In this document: one piece after another, positions 1-13,294 of the stretch
Layout of the letters: each line of letters starts with the position of its first letter
How positions within the stretch are numbered: position 1 is the stretch's first letter
NCBI GenBank assembly: GCA_002633005.1
Contig: NMRA01000463.1
Span: forward strand, 146,992-210,991
From: Phoronis australis
Taxonomy: Eukaryota > Phoronida > Phoronidae
Length of the DNA stretch: 64,000 nucleotides
Direction of reading: 5' to 3'
Program-made: the position numbers and the translations under genes
Notes under the pieces: generated by a model
What the model was told of the DNA's origin: nothing
What the model saw: only the letters and a program-made list of their open reading frames with translations
The model's database searches: none

Positions 1-3000
1 GTGAATCGGAAATGCAGCCTTTAGCAGGGAATGTAGCCGCGAAATGTCGACGCAAATGAACTTCCGTCCCGTATAGCCACCCCTACCTCACCTATGTGTA
101 AAGGCAAGTACCAGTTGATGTGAACGATAATGGTGTGGAAGACGATTAGACAAAGGTGTTTGCGGAGAGCCAATAGCAATTATACATGAATAAAACATAT
201 CCGCGGACGACCGACATTTAAATTACAAATGGCACTGCGTATATTTTTGCGGCTAGGCATGAGGCATATATCACATCACGTCACTTCAAACAACTATTCA
301 AAATCGGAGCCTCAATAGCAAATGTTAAAAAAGTAAGAATTTTTTTTTTTGAACCACAAACTCCAAGCCAGTCATTTGGACTAAAGATATCACGAATGAT
401 CTTCCTTGTATTTAGATTGCCACTGGCCGAACACTACAGCAAAGCCCACCACAACGGGTCACCAGGTCGCATAAACACGCACATTGTCGAACAAATGACA
501 CAAGTTACGGAAAGCAGACACTGTTTTGATTTCACACTCAAGATATAGCTGGAATCCAAAGACGAAGGTCGTTGTCCTTGTATGGTATAGATAACACATC
601 TCATGCCACAGTGGGTCACCAAGAACAGTTAAACTTGCGCTTCACCCCGTTGAATTGGTAAAAACAAATATCGAATTGAAGGTTTTTTACTTTGAAAAAA
701 CGGCGTCATAACATTTCTTGCCGATCCGTTATCAACTTAATTGACAGGCAATGCGTAAAAATGAACTCGTGCCATTTTCGATTTCGGTATTTTAAGTTTG
801 GCCAACAGCAATAAAGTCTAAAGCGTTTCTTGATTCCGTAATAGTTTTGATTTCCTTGTTGAAAACGGAAAGCGAATCCTAAAAGGGTAACAGACATTAC
901 GAGACCAATTTCATCAGAATGAAAAGCCTAATTCAACCTTCGTTTTTTAGTCAGTTTAACATGGCTAAACAAAACCTAAATGTTACGTAGGACTTATAGA
1001 CAAGACTGCACCGTCGGGCAATTGTCGACCAAACTATAGAGTTATCTCAGTAAAAGTATTTTTTTTTATGAACTACGTAAAGAGCCTGGAGAATTTGACT
1101 TTCTACCGATCCGACGTAACAAGCTAAACGCTGCATCAATTTTCTAAAATATCCTTTTTTACTCATCATATTTTGGTAGCCACGGATGGTTTTAAGAAAT
1201 ATCTTAACATCGTTTTGCAGAACAATGCATACAGCATAGTAACTGAAAGTCCCATTTGACTCCAACGAATTGTTTCTGACAGATGAGTTTCCAAAGTTAG
1301 CGACATTCGGAATTTTCCTAGGGTGCTCCACAACATTCAAGTTTCGTTAACCCAATACGCATTGTTAAATCTTGTTGAATAAAACAGCTCCCGTGTTCTT
1401 TAGAAAACTTGAAGCAGTGAAGTTCATCTGACAAGAGAATTGACACCCGGTTATTTCATGTAACAGAATATGACACCAAGGCTATGGTTAAAGGAAAACA
1501 AAATTAATGAGTGTGCAAACCAAATTATAGGCATGCAAAATAGAACACACAGCGAACGGCTTCTGTGGTGTTACAGGTTAAAGTTTCAATATAGCAATTT
1601 AAATAAAGCCCATTGATTTTGCTTGTTTTCAAGACGTTACTGGTCTAGTCTCGTCATTTATCAGGAGATATGATTTCGACTGTGAAGGATCAACTCCACT
1701 TGTAATTTCCTGAGAACATGTTCACTGAACTCGAAGCAAAATCCCCAATGGTATACAAGACGTATTTATGGCTTATACATACATTTGGCGACAGCGCACA
1801 TTCCTTGATAATCCCACCAACGAATCGTCTTTGTTGCGCGGAGACTCAAAACCGATTTTTGTACCCAAACGAAAACATCAAGTGACCCCTATGGGCAAAG
1901 GTTGACGGACAGACGGAGAGTTCCCAAGCAGACGAGTGATAAAGAGCCCGGATGAAAATGGCAGAAGATGAAAGGATTAAACTCTTGGTATTTATTTACG
2001 TCACCCCTTCTCTGATGTGAATTATTTATGTCGCAAATCTCCGCCTGCAGTCGCGCTATCAATTCTTCATGAGACACTGATGTACACGTATCACGTGTAC
2101 AGGCATTTTTAACCAAAGAAACTAACACCCAGGGTTCATGAAATTTCGACACAAATGTCTTGATGTTGACTACGAATACATCAGCTGACAGAATTTGACA
2201 TGTTTTGGATGCGTTCAAACCTCTTCCTCATACACAGTTAATTGTGGACTCGATTTGAGGAAAATGTAACGAAAACTGAAATCTCATACATCAGTGGTGA
2301 AATGATTAAATTACAAATCAGATGATGGATTGACTCAGCTGGTCACCACCTGATATTACACTTCCGGTTTTCAAAATTTCAGTAGGCCGGCCATCTTGGA
2401 CTTTTTCATTTTGACCCGGAAAAGTGACTTTAGATTTGAGACCGAATTTGTCCTTCGCTCCCACTTCGCAAAAACTTTCGCTAAAAATTGCGAGTGCACC
2501 ACAGTCTATACTTAAAGAAATTTTGTCAGTAACTGCTTAGCTATGTATATTCTCAGAATGTTTGCACTTTTGTTCAAGTGAGATTTGATTATCTTTCAGA
2601 AATTGGTGTGTGGAGGATAAGACCAAATTTCTAACTAAAGCTTTAATTCGCAACAAAATGCAAAAGGGGGGGGGGTGGTGACACTCTCCCTAACTTTAGA
2701 AAATGGTTGTCCAGCGAGGGTCAATTTAGGCAAACTTGGGCGAGATACTTCAAAGGCAAAAACTCGTTTATCGATTTCGTGACAGAAGACGTCATGACAA
2801 CTTCAATTAACTTATCACGTGGAGCATGTTTGTCGGAGTTTGCATTAAACCATCCGCAACTCAACAACCGTGAAGTCAAGAGACCCGAAAGTCTGAGCAA
2901 TAATATCAGTCTCGAGTACAAATAAATATCCGTCCATTTATGCGGTATCCTATATTTTTTACGTATATATTTATTTTTTGTACAGGCCACCAGCCAACAC

Positions 3001-3813
3001 AACAATGAAACAAACTGACAATAACTATCAGTGCAGGGTCATTATGGGTCAAATACAACGAATTAGAAGAGGTTACCGAACAATGTCTTTCTTTTCTTCT
3101 CTGCCTCCAGCAAGTATTTACAAATGCTTATCAAATAACTGCAGTTTTGAGAGTTTACAATACTAATTAAGTTTCCAAAACCAACGTTATTAATATTCGA
3201 CGTTAAGTATCTCTGGCGATTGTCTGTCCAGCAAAAGAATATTTCAATCTCTATCTTTCTCATACTGCAACATTGACATACCCTGTCCTCCCTGGCAACC
3301 CCACTAAGTCTACATTCATTTATCATTATTGAAAACTGTGCACACCTGAAGCGAACAAACATTAGAAAGAATAGGTGTTTTTCTTTCAATAGATTTTGAT
3401 ACATATATGGCGTTAAATGAATAAAGACTGACTAAAATACGAGGATCAGACAATGTCGAACAACGAAGACAGTAACAAATTTAAAAGGTGGCTTATTATT
3501 TTGGAAATAACGTAAATAACGTACTATGTTGAGATAATGTTTCCTAGTTCACTCATGCATCTGGTCATTGATAATACATTACAGTTTTCAATCCCTTCCT
3601 GGTCAACTTGCGGCAATTATACCCTCCTGGCGCCAAAGTAAAAGTAAAAAAGGATATGTCATCCGACTTCAACAATTCAAGTTCGCTAATGGCCCTCTAT
3701 AAGAAAGAATTCGCGACAAAACACTTACCGTGTTATTGGAATTCGGAAGTTGAAAAGCTACCTACGCGTAGCCTCCGCCGATGCAACTTTACAGTTGCTG
3801 CGTAATTACTTAC
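1..3813. other. No recognisable gene; AT-rich DNA
   Basis: I see only short chance reading frames (up to about 113 codons) on both strands, none resembling a known family. A G-run lies near 2667. A short inverted pair (CACTTCCGG on the left, CCGGAAAAGTG on the right) around 2361-2426 flanks a GGCCGGCC stretch and may be a small foldback repeat. Confidence 0.5.
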
Positions 3814-4022
3814 AAGAGCGGTGTATTCTAATTCATTATGCGGCAACCAATTGCACCTAACGTGACAGTATGAACTGTACACATGCACGAGTGTGTTCGT
3901 ATGACCGAAAAGTCCATACCTGAGTGTATTCGACGCTTTGCGGTTGTCGTTTCGCATACAGACGTTGATTTGAGTCATTGGCGGTTCTTCAAGAAGACGC
4001 ATTAACTCGTCATATTCGTAAC
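3814..4022 (-). CDS. Candidate internal exon, unrecognised protein
   Basis: On the minus strand a pyrimidine-rich acceptor (CTGTTTGCAG) precedes an open frame, starting with the last two bases of a codon, that runs to a donor GTAAGT after base 3814. A second donor, CAG|GTATGG, would end it at 3920. The first 35 residues have ordinary soluble-protein composition (a YEYDELMRLLEEPP stretch, then Asn/Arg-rich). I recognise no domain. Good donors and acceptors arise often by chance in 64 kb, and no neighbouring exon has been tied to this one, so it stays a weak call. It could equally be intronic or intergenic sequence. Confidence 0.25.
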
Positions 4023-4620
4023 CTGCAAACAGAAAATTGAACCATTTAGCGTGGGCTAAACAAAAACATATGACCAATTTTCAAAACAGGCGGGTTTGAG
4101 TGGCAAAAATACGCGGTTTGTTGTTAATTTCTGACACGCGCTCGCGCTATGAACTGATGGGTGTCGTCTGTATGTTATTAACTAAATTCAGTTTCCATTT
4201 AAACCATTACTGTTCAGTTTCAAAGGTTTTCTTTGATTACAAGCAGACAGCTCAAATCAAGGCATCCGCACATCTCGAAAGTGATCGAATATGATCTTCT
4301 ATGAAACTGAACTACCAACAAATTTACCCAGACAAAAACATTTTGTATTTCCACAAGGTATTGCCGTAAGCAGTTGCCTGGTAAAACATTATAATTCAGA
4401 TAATCGATTTTGCAGTGCGTTTTAGTGCGTTTTAGAAGAAATGTGCGAGTGTGTGTGCGAGAGCTGCTGCCTTGAAAGTAATGTCTTGTGGAATCTCGCT
4501 TTGAAAACTACCCTCAGGCTGAATGGTAGACAAACAAGGGCATACAACTACTGCTTGAGATAATGGATTTGAACTGGACAAAACACAATGCCGCATTGAG
4601 AATGACTTCGAGACAGAGGT

Positions 4621-4870
4621 AACGTTGACGATAATGGTTGTAATGATGATGTCGACGAAGATGATGATGACGACGGGGATAATGACGACGACGGACGACC
4701 ATAGTGACTAAGGGAAGACAATAATACCGACGGTGGTGTTGACGATGGCACGATGACGATGATGAAGGTGACCATGAAGGCCATGGTGATGAAGACGATG
4801 ATGACGTCAATGAGGGTAGTTTTGACAGCGGTGGATATGGCAATAATACAGGGGCTAATGGTGGCGACAC
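4621..4870. repeat. Imperfect GAT/GAC trinucleotide tract
   Basis: The + strand is dominated by GAT, GAC, ATG and TGG triplets with interruptions. Read on the minus strand this gives overlapping Ser-, His- and Ile-rich frames of 118 and 138 codons, which I treat as products of the repeat and not as genes. A similar tract lies at 30741-30896 in the opposite orientation. Confidence 0.75.
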
Positions 4871-5850
4871 AACTTATGGATAAGATGTGAGTAATAGTGG
4901 CGGCAAGGATCATGGAGAAAAGAGCGAATACGAAATACAAAAAGGGCAATTTCAGCGATAGCACGCGCCAGCAGACGGTGTTGCATCCACGGGGGACTTC
5001 GCCACTGCACCATGAGGTTGCGACTTTTAATCAATTTGAATGACAAATCAAGATTCGAGCTAATGAAAACATTTAATTGCTCCCCGAGAACCAGAAAACA
5101 TACCAAAGGGATTTGACTAGATTTGCCAATCCGTTGATCTATTAATCGACAATAGTTTAGCCACTTACCCTAAATGCGGAGAAGTCGTGGCTGTATTGGA
5201 AAAGAACAATATTCGCAAATCATAATCCTCAATCTCATTATTGCTACACGAGTCTTGTATTTAGTCGTCAATGCTGAAGACATAATTGGGAAAGACTTAC
5301 AAAGCCACGTTCTACTAGTTAATGATATTAGCCGGAGTAAGTCAGAATAAGATGATTCTCATTAGATGTTAGTAGTTGGATTAACCGAAGAGTCGAGGCA
5401 AACTTCGTCGGTTTTGCTCCAAGGCCATTGCACAATCCAATCCGACTGAAAAAGTACTTATGCCCATATTAAAAACCTAGGCGGGGCAAACCATTTTCGC
5501 GACGTTGGTGTACGCATGTCTACGAAATTAATTCGGCACAGTCAGGCAAGTAAGTATAATTTCCCCCCTCTCCGTGCTTCATCCATCCGCTCTTTCAGCA
5601 CCCCCCGCATGATTCCCCTCAGCCTTTCCCATTCTCCTTCTTTCCCCCAATCTCCCTCAAACCATTTGTCAACAGATTTCATCATATTCAAAGGTATGTT
5701 TTGCCCGAGGCATTTCGCATTATGACATACTCGTCAGTAATGTCGGTGCTTTTGACGTCGACTCTAATTAATTGCAAGGTTAAGCCGAACCAAAGACCTA
5801 ATGCAGTGCTGTGACAAGCATAAAGGATGGCTTCGGATAATTGATGGGCG

Positions 5851-5970
5851 ACTCCATTTTAGTTCCATTATCGTAATTACCGAGTAGACCGTCACCTACT
5901 TTTCACAATATTTCAACATATTCCACGCCTCACTGAAAAATATGATATTTACATACTTTTCGCTACATTA
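5851..5970 (+). repeat. Left copy of a 120-bp direct repeat
   Basis: This 120-bp block, starting ACTCCATTTTAGTTCC and ending TTTTCGCTACATTA, recurs at 6265-6384 with a single mismatch (G here, A in the other copy, in TACC[G/A]AGTAG). The two copies flank a 294-bp AT-rich segment. A diverged fragment of the same block seems to lie near 9520-9560 (CACCTCACCGAAAAAGATAT), suggesting it belongs to a dispersed family. Confidence 0.85.
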
Positions 5971-6264
5971 AAATTCCTCCTAAGCAACGTTAGCAAATTT
6001 TTATATACCGTTTATCAATATTGTTGCATCTGATTTCCCTACATGAATCTGTAAATATTTTTGTTTTTATATATCTGTAATAGCATGTCTAAGTATTGGA
6101 ATACTTATTTTAGATACTACTTAATTGTATATATCTCTATGTATATAAGTTTCATTTATGAATTGTTTACAACCCAGATATAATGCTTCGCGGTTTCTGG
6201 GTTTGTTATTATTTCTTTGTATGTTCTGTGTATCCTTCAATAAATATATATCACAGTGAAAAAA
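5971..6264. mobile_element. AT-rich segment between direct repeats
   Basis: This 294-bp segment ends with AATAAATATATATCACAG followed by an A run, which looks like a polyadenylation signal and tail and suggests a retroposed piece. It is bounded on both sides by the 120-bp repeat. It could be a retroposon with an unusually long target duplication, the spacer of a 414-bp tandem duplication, or two alleles joined in assembly. No protein is encoded. Confidence 0.35.
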
Positions 6265-6384
6265 ACTCCATTTTAGTTCCATTATCGTAATTACCAAGTA
6301 GACCGTCACCTACTTTTCACAATATTTCAACATATTCCACGCCTCACTGAAAAATATGATATTTACATACTTTTCGCTACATTA
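6265..6384 (+). repeat. Right copy of the 120-bp direct repeat
   Basis: This copy is identical to 5851-5970 except at one base. The near-identity implies a recent duplication or an assembly artefact. The sequence diverges sharply immediately after CTACATTA in both copies. Confidence 0.85.
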
Positions 6385-9300
6385 GTAAACACTTCTCGAT
6401 ACAACCGTTACAATTACGAGTGACCAATTGCAAAATGAAATTTCCAGCACCCATTGTTCCCCGATACATGCAACAGATATACATGTACATAGTTTAGCCT
6501 TTGACCAGTAGTCAAAGAACTCTGTATTGTAGAACATTTCGTGAGTAGTTTCACCTGGCAATTAAATATTTTTATTCTGTAGCTAAACAAAATATCTTTA
6601 AATCTTTATTTAAAAACTTCCTGTCTTTTAAATTTCACATTTCCTGTAAAAACTATTTTCATGGATTAAACTGTCACTCATCTTGAACATAAGAGGGCGC
6701 TGTAAACAACAGCATTAGCCAATCATCAATTTAGAATCCCATTACTGGTACCCGTGGTAGATGCACATTCAACTACGGACACCAGATAAAGAAGTTTTGA
6801 TTGTTTAGCAGTGCCTGAACTTGGAAACTTGCTAAATCCCAAGATCTCGTATGCGTGAACTTGGAATAAAACGAGGAAATTTGAGAAGTTCACTCAAATA
6901 GTCACGTTCATGCTGATAAAAATTGCACTGCACTAAACCAAATTATATGTTAATAAAATAAGGTCAATTTGAACCAATCTTTTTCAATTATTGGGGAATT
7001 TATTCACCAAACAACCAATGATTTAACCATTTGCATATTACTCCGATTCTGTGATACAAGTTACGTAAAAGAGAATGTCGGGGACCATGAAGGCAATAAT
7101 TAAAACAGATTCTTCACACTGTACAAAAATCACCCGATTGCCTTAAAGAGTATTCATTTCCAAGTTCACGCAAACACTATATTCAGATTAAGCAGGACTC
7201 CGACTTCACGCACACCAGTTTGATATGATATGATATGAACAGCGCACACGATACTTGAACTATATCAGACTATATCAAACCATCAACAGAATTCTGTTCT
7301 TAAACATTTTACCCAGATGCTCCTAAAACACAAAAATCGTCACCAAAACACATTTTATGCAAGATGTCATCTTATGTAGCCTACATTTTGCCATAAACAA
7401 CACCACTTGTATGAATAAATGAAAGCCGCCAAAATTACATTAACTTTAAAAAAACAATTCTAACAAATTTCATTACATCTGAGGTCTATTGATTCCAATG
7501 CAAGTGGCCAAAACGATCACTATAGGGGAATAAATTAAAACCCCAATATACTCTGGTAAAGGTTGCCACCAACGATCATCATTTGACCTTTTGCTGAATA
7601 GCATAATTTTGTGCTTCAAGGGACTCACTCAATTTTGATTCAGAAGTTACGGTTTAATGAAATGCAACTCCATTGAGGAGAAGGGTCGTACGAGGCCCGG
7701 GTAGAAAATGGCGGTGGACAAGTGGGTCAGAGTTTCTATGGCGTGGTTTAATTCTGAAATGAGGCGAGTATCTCTGGTAAAAATCGACAATAACTGGTCC
7801 AGAATTTAGGCCAAGTTTTGTCCTACGTTTTGCCTTACATTTCTTTCCTATTTTGGCATAATTTTGCAATCAAAATATCATCACCGTCTTTGTGATATTA
7901 CTATGGTTGAAACAACGTGAGAATCCAAATGCATCACTTGTTTAGCCAGTTTATACTCGGACAGTGAAATTATAAACATATTACCGTTACCCAGCGGACA
8001 TCAACGTTGGATTAAAAGTATTGTAATGAGAGGACCAATCTATGCCTTTGAAATTATTGGGACAGACCAGCCGTCGTTGATACGTTTCTCGACCTGGTCA
8101 CAAGCAAGAAAAGACCGCAGCCGTTTTGTCTATGCTATCGTACTATCGAAAGTTGGCAATCAAAAATTGCATCCGGGTGTCGCTACCGTCAATCCAGTTG
8201 GGAATTTTTCCGCGAAGCAACGTGATCAGTAGGTAAATTGTACGGGGAATTCTTGTAAACAAACCGGAGAGAATTGTCTAAACAAACAGTGTTTATAACA
8301 TAATCAAGTAGTGTCAGTACGAGATAACCGCGGAGAGCTTACGTCCGTGAGGAGCGTTCAGTGATGATAGAACAATTGTTTTCATCACACGAATGAATGT
8401 GTTCTTCAATATTTGCGTAAGTGTTGATCCGTGCGCGTGGACAGTTGCGAATATTCAAGCAAATATTGCAGTCTAAAGGCTATCATTTTGTTGGAAAAAA
8501 GTGCTGGTAAAATATACCTAAAACCTTCCGTCAATGCACCACCGGTCCATCACAAAGGATAAGAAACAACCAATCATGCGTCATGTATTCTGCCGGTGCG
8601 GACGATACCACCAACTCAGTTTTCTTGAAGGACATATCTCCAAACGATTATTCTTGTCAAGTCGTCCAGGAAGAAAACATCCACGCACAGGTTAAACACA
8701 TCCAGTATTGGAACATATTATTCCATTTCACAAAGGTGATCGAGGGTTCAGGGAACTAATGCCAGAAATCGATATAAAAACCACCACTCATTGACACATT
8801 TTGACCAATGAATTTTCGAACACGTGTTTGATCTCTGAGAAATGGGTCCAATATTTACACTCCCAACTGTCGAGACCAGTTTTACGCCCAGCCCCTGAAC
8901 AGCTGTGGTCCCTGTACCACGAGCACTCAAACTAAATACATTTCGCTACGGTCTCCAATCATCGCAGTAGCAAACGTCGTATTAGCGGGCGAACATCTCG
9001 CGAAACGCAGACATGCGTCAACGAACTTTCACTTTGTATTACAAGATGATAGAGGCATTTAACAGTTCTCACGCGGTTATTTCAGGGTTAAATTAGTAGC
9101 GATTATCGCATATGCTGACCCAGGCAACTGCTGCGAGATGGAATAAAGTGTTATAATTTGTTTTCCAAGCCGCACGAAGCCACTCGTGTTGTATAACGGC
9201 GCCAACACCTGTTCAGTACAGACTAGGCTGGCATTCCGCAGTGAATTGAGATGTTACAACGTTACGCGTGAATCAAGAACGGCAAGCCCACTCTCGAATG

Positions 9301-9946
9301 CTAGAACTTCCTTATTGTGATTTTCTGACCAAAGTTGGTATCTAGATAACGCATTTGCAGATAGACATCTTCTTTCGGGAGGACGCTCTCTCTCCAAGAG
9401 AGGTTTCCGACCAAGACAAGGAAATGCCCATAGTAAAAGGACAAAAATGACTGAACTAAGCGTCGGGGCATAAATGATGATTTACATTCAGACCACATAA
9501 AAACGTACGTTGCAACACTTTTCACACCTCACCGAAAAAGATATATTTATACACACATAAAAATACATCTCATTTGTTTCACAAAGTATGCCTCATCATA
9601 AAATTAAAATTGGCGTCATCCAGGCTTTCAAAATGAATATATAATAAATACTCACAAATGGACTTACCTGGATGAATAATAAAATCTATTGTCTTAGAAA
9701 TAATATTAAAAATTGTCAAGGTGTTGAGAAAGCGCATTTAGAACGTTAGAGGGCGCGACAATGGTTTTGCTGAAAACAGCGTAAAACAGGTAGATCGATC
9801 ACGTGAAACTCATTTTGCTGAACCGACATAAGCGGCGTTAACTTGAAAACTTCGTCTTTATCATCAATGCAATACACTGCAACAGGAAATGTTTGCAATG
9901 CTCATATTTACATATTTAACAAATTATGACTTGAACTAGCGTGGAA
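6385..9946. other. No recognisable gene; scattered small motifs
   Basis: The reading frames here are short and unfamiliar. Visible items are a TACATGTA palindrome near 6480, a short ATATG run near 7224, AGAGGGCGC motifs near 6697 and 9748 that resemble the core of CTCF sites, and a diverged copy of the 5851 repeat near 9520. Confidence 0.5.
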
Positions 9947-10088
9947 GGCGCACCATAGGTGCTGGGGGCTATTGCCCCCACCTTTTTCAGTGCTACGTCG
10001 CACATGGTCTATAGGTGGTGCACCACAGGGGGTCTGAGGGGACTATATCTTCCCACTTTTTTCAGTGCTGCACCACCCATGACCAGGG
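9947..10088. mobile_element. GC-rich foldback repeat, apparently dimeric
   Basis: The segment starts GGCGCACCATAGG, contains a GGGGGCTATTGCCCCC hairpin, then TTTTTCAGTG and CATGGTCTATAGGTGG. The same order of motifs then repeats in weaker form to 10088. The reverse complement of 53394-53486 shows the same order (GGCGCACCATAGG, GGGCTGTAGCCCC, TCAGTG, CATGGTCTATAGGCGG). That places both in one dispersed non-coding family in opposite orientations. It is probably a MITE-like or foldback element. The short frame across it is not a gene. Confidence 0.6.
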
Positions 10089-12829
10089 ATACATCGCCAC
10101 TGTTTACCTGCTTGAACGGAAAATCATGTCACTATCTTCGACCTCTATGCAGTTGTAACTAGCGTTATCACGGCAGTGTTATCAAAAATCGCATCGCAGA
10201 TGTTGGAAGACAGGGACACGTGCGACTTCATTAATATCAAGAAGCACCGCATTGTTACCTAAGCTATCCAACCTCCTTAAGAACTCATTGTTGCCGCTTT
10301 GTAAGCAGGAAGTCATTAGAAGAGTCTTGAAACATGGCTCAAAATTTTATGTTTGTTTTATAATGAAAAATGATGGTGAGGGTTTTCATTGCTTGGACCT
10401 ATCTCAAACACACCTCGTTTTTACATGTTCATAGAACGGTTGCCATCTGCATTCGAAGGAAAATCTACAAAATTATTCTTTAACCAAATGATGACCTTCA
10501 GGAGGGAACAAACTCATGCCATGGGGTGACAGTGTTTGACAGCGATTTCATTAAGTTTACATGAAGTCGTTTACTGTAAATGAAAAACACTTTTCCATCT
10601 GGTGTTTATTGTTTTCTATTTGACGCACCTGTGTACCAGATAAAGAGAACAATTTCATCAGCAGATCACTATGAATGGACAAAGTAACGTCGTCCACATG
10701 TCGAGAAGTATTGTTCCTTTACAACATGATCCGCCATCCAATTCCACGACTCCAGGACGCAGAATAAAAACAGAACGGAAACACGTTTCCAAACACGTAT
10801 GTATTTACTATAACCTGTCACGAGTTCACCAGAAGAGCTAAGTACTATTCCATTAAATTGTACCGGCCATTTTGTTAGTGTACCAACTGAAATTTAAAGT
10901 AAACAGTAAAAAAACAGCGTTAAATTCCTTTTGTCAATTTTATTGGCTATACGGTGTACATGTACAATATAATTAAACTGGTTTGGGTTAAATTTTGATT
11001 TACGAATTTCTTTCTAGTTATATCAGAGAGCAATGAGACTTCGGATCAGCTGACGATGGAATTAATCCACGCGCAAAATTTTTCGACTGAGTTAAGGGCT
11101 CGGTTTTTAGTTATGTTATTAGAAAATACCATTAGTGTCAAATAAGAACACATAATAAAGATAAAATGATAGAAAATGATGTTACATCCTTGAGTAAAGA
11201 ACGAAACAAATATGCAAAAGATTTAGGGAATTTAGTTGTGTCCGTATTTGGGATTGTTCTTTGCAACAGGGCACTGGTGCACTCGGCGGCCTCGATTTCA
11301 GCAAATGTGTGGCAGACGACGGAGAGAATTGGTAATTTGGAATAAAACCGCAAAGAATACGACGGATGAAGTTGTTTTACTGCCCCGGTCAAAACTAACA
11401 ACTTCAGGTAATTTATTCCATCCAAAATAATCTCCAAAAGGCGCTTTTTACCGTAAAAGCGATCGAGTCCCTTCAACTGAAGCCGTAAAGCAAAATATAT
11501 TCAAATTATTCATGCCATGCATTCGTATACTCGGTGGATTAGCATCATGCATCGTTCACAGGAGGGACAAATTAATAGCACAACTTTGGTTTTTATTTAA
11601 AATATCAACTGAACATCCTGGTTGCATTGTCGAGTGTCCTTCTCTAACCGCCGCTTAATCGTAACGAATGAATAGTTCTGATTTATACCCTTCTCAAACA
11701 GCACCGGGTTTCTCTGCTACCTGTTGGCATCACTTCATTAGGTCATTCGCTCTAATAATCCTACGAAAACCCTCAGCATTCAATACTCATTTTCAATGTA
11801 AACCACGGTTTGCGCTACAGCCCATTAGACTGAGACATGGGAATTGATGTATTTATTTATAAACATTGGACAAGATGACTAGGGAATACACACGCAATAT
11901 ACATGCAGGTAGAGCCGAACTAACAGACGATTTACTGTAGGCTATGTAGGAACTTATCAACACGGCTGTGTACTTAATTTTGCCAAATATCTAGTAAACT
12001 GTAAATTGTATAAATACATATTTTCTGAAATTATATAACACCGAGAATTTGAATTATAAATTTTACGAACCCGACATCAATTTTGACTTTTTAGTAAAAT
12101 TAAGCAAAAACGAAAAGTAAATTCATAGCAAAACAACACTATCAATAACATGAAATCTTAAAAAGTGTTGATTTTCTAAAAAATGGTGTTCATTTTAATT
12201 AATTTAAGTTTTTCAAAAAATTGTATTTGATATCCCCTCTTGCAGAATTGGATCATTTAAAAAAATCCTAACAATACTTTGTAGAACAGTTCATTAAATA
12301 CCCTGTCAAAAAGTTTCACTCGACTGCGATCAATCATTTCTGAGAAAGATCGAATAAAAAGGCATGCGCAGGTGACACTGGGAGCCACAAAAAGAAAACG
12401 GAAGAAAAACACGACAAAATTATTACAGTCAGCTAGTAACTAGGGTGTTTAGCAGTAGCACGTGATCTTTAAATTTAGATGTTACTTATCTATAGATTGT
12501 ATTTTAGGGTTCCACTTGGGTCACTTATGCGGCGTAAGATGCCAAAATTCTGCAGACGCGTAGTGACTGACATCATGTTTCGCGAACGCTACTTCACTCT
12601 GCTGTTAGCCTAACACGTACATGTATAAGAAGTTGTTGTTGTGAATTATCACAAGTTTGGGTTGCACTTGCAGCAAATATTACAAACCGGTTAGCAATGT
12701 ATAATAAAAATAAATACTTATACTGCATACTTATTCTTGCATACGTGTAGAGTGAAAACGTTCATACAGGCTCTTGGAACATGGCGCAACAATAACTGTC
12801 TGGGTTAAAACACGTCTAACACGCAGGGT
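10089..12829. other. No recognisable gene
   Basis: This is AT-rich sequence, strongly so at 12000-12300, with overlapping short frames on both strands at 11138-11476 that match nothing I know. A TACATGTACA palindrome lies near 10960. No repeat family is evident. Confidence 0.5.
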
Positions 12830-13294
12830 ACGAGTTACCCAAGAACAAGTTTCTCCTGAAATGAGTTGTCACTAGTTTTGGTGGTAGTGTGAACGCCAGT
12901 TGCGCTGGGGCAACTTGTCACACGCTCGATGACTTACCCCACGTTACCCCAAGTAACTTGTTCTAGGGCAACTTAACCCAGCGCAAGTGGTAGTGCGGAC
13001 TAAAACCTGTAAGTAAGGTGGAATTAATTACCTAGGACCTCGCTAAGAAGCAAAACTTCGCTAAATTATGCGATATATTGCAGTGCATTTTAAACGAGAA
13101 CACGTGATTCTGGCTAGATTTTAGCTAGGTCCTAGCGCTACTGAACGCACGCCACCCGTGTGCTTACTTAGCCTTCATAGGGGTGCCTCACCTTTTATGC
13201 GCCTTATTTACCTCATGGTCACCAGGTTGGTAATACGGGGGGAAGTTGCTCTAGGGCAAGTTGCTCTAGGGCAAGTTGCTCAAGGGAAACTCGT
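12830..13294. mobile_element. Non-autonomous DNA element with inverted ends
   Basis: The left end reads ACGAGTTACCCAAGAACAAG. The reverse complement of the right end reads ACGAGTTTCCCTTGAGCAAC, so the ends are imperfect inverted repeats that extend about 35 bp. Inside, the block CTAGGGCAAGTTGCT is tandemly repeated near 13251-13280. A smaller inverted pair (TTGCGCTGGGGCAACTT and AACTTAACCCAGCGCAA) surrounds 12900-12990. No transposase is present, so I infer a MITE of about 465 bp. The superfamily is not identifiable by eye. Confidence 0.6.

Noticed and set aside
4514-4964. Overlapping minus-strand frames of 118 and 138 codons, Ser/His- or Ile/Val-rich
   Set aside because: They are by-products of the imperfect GAT/GAC repeat; two frames are open at once, and the composition follows the triplets.
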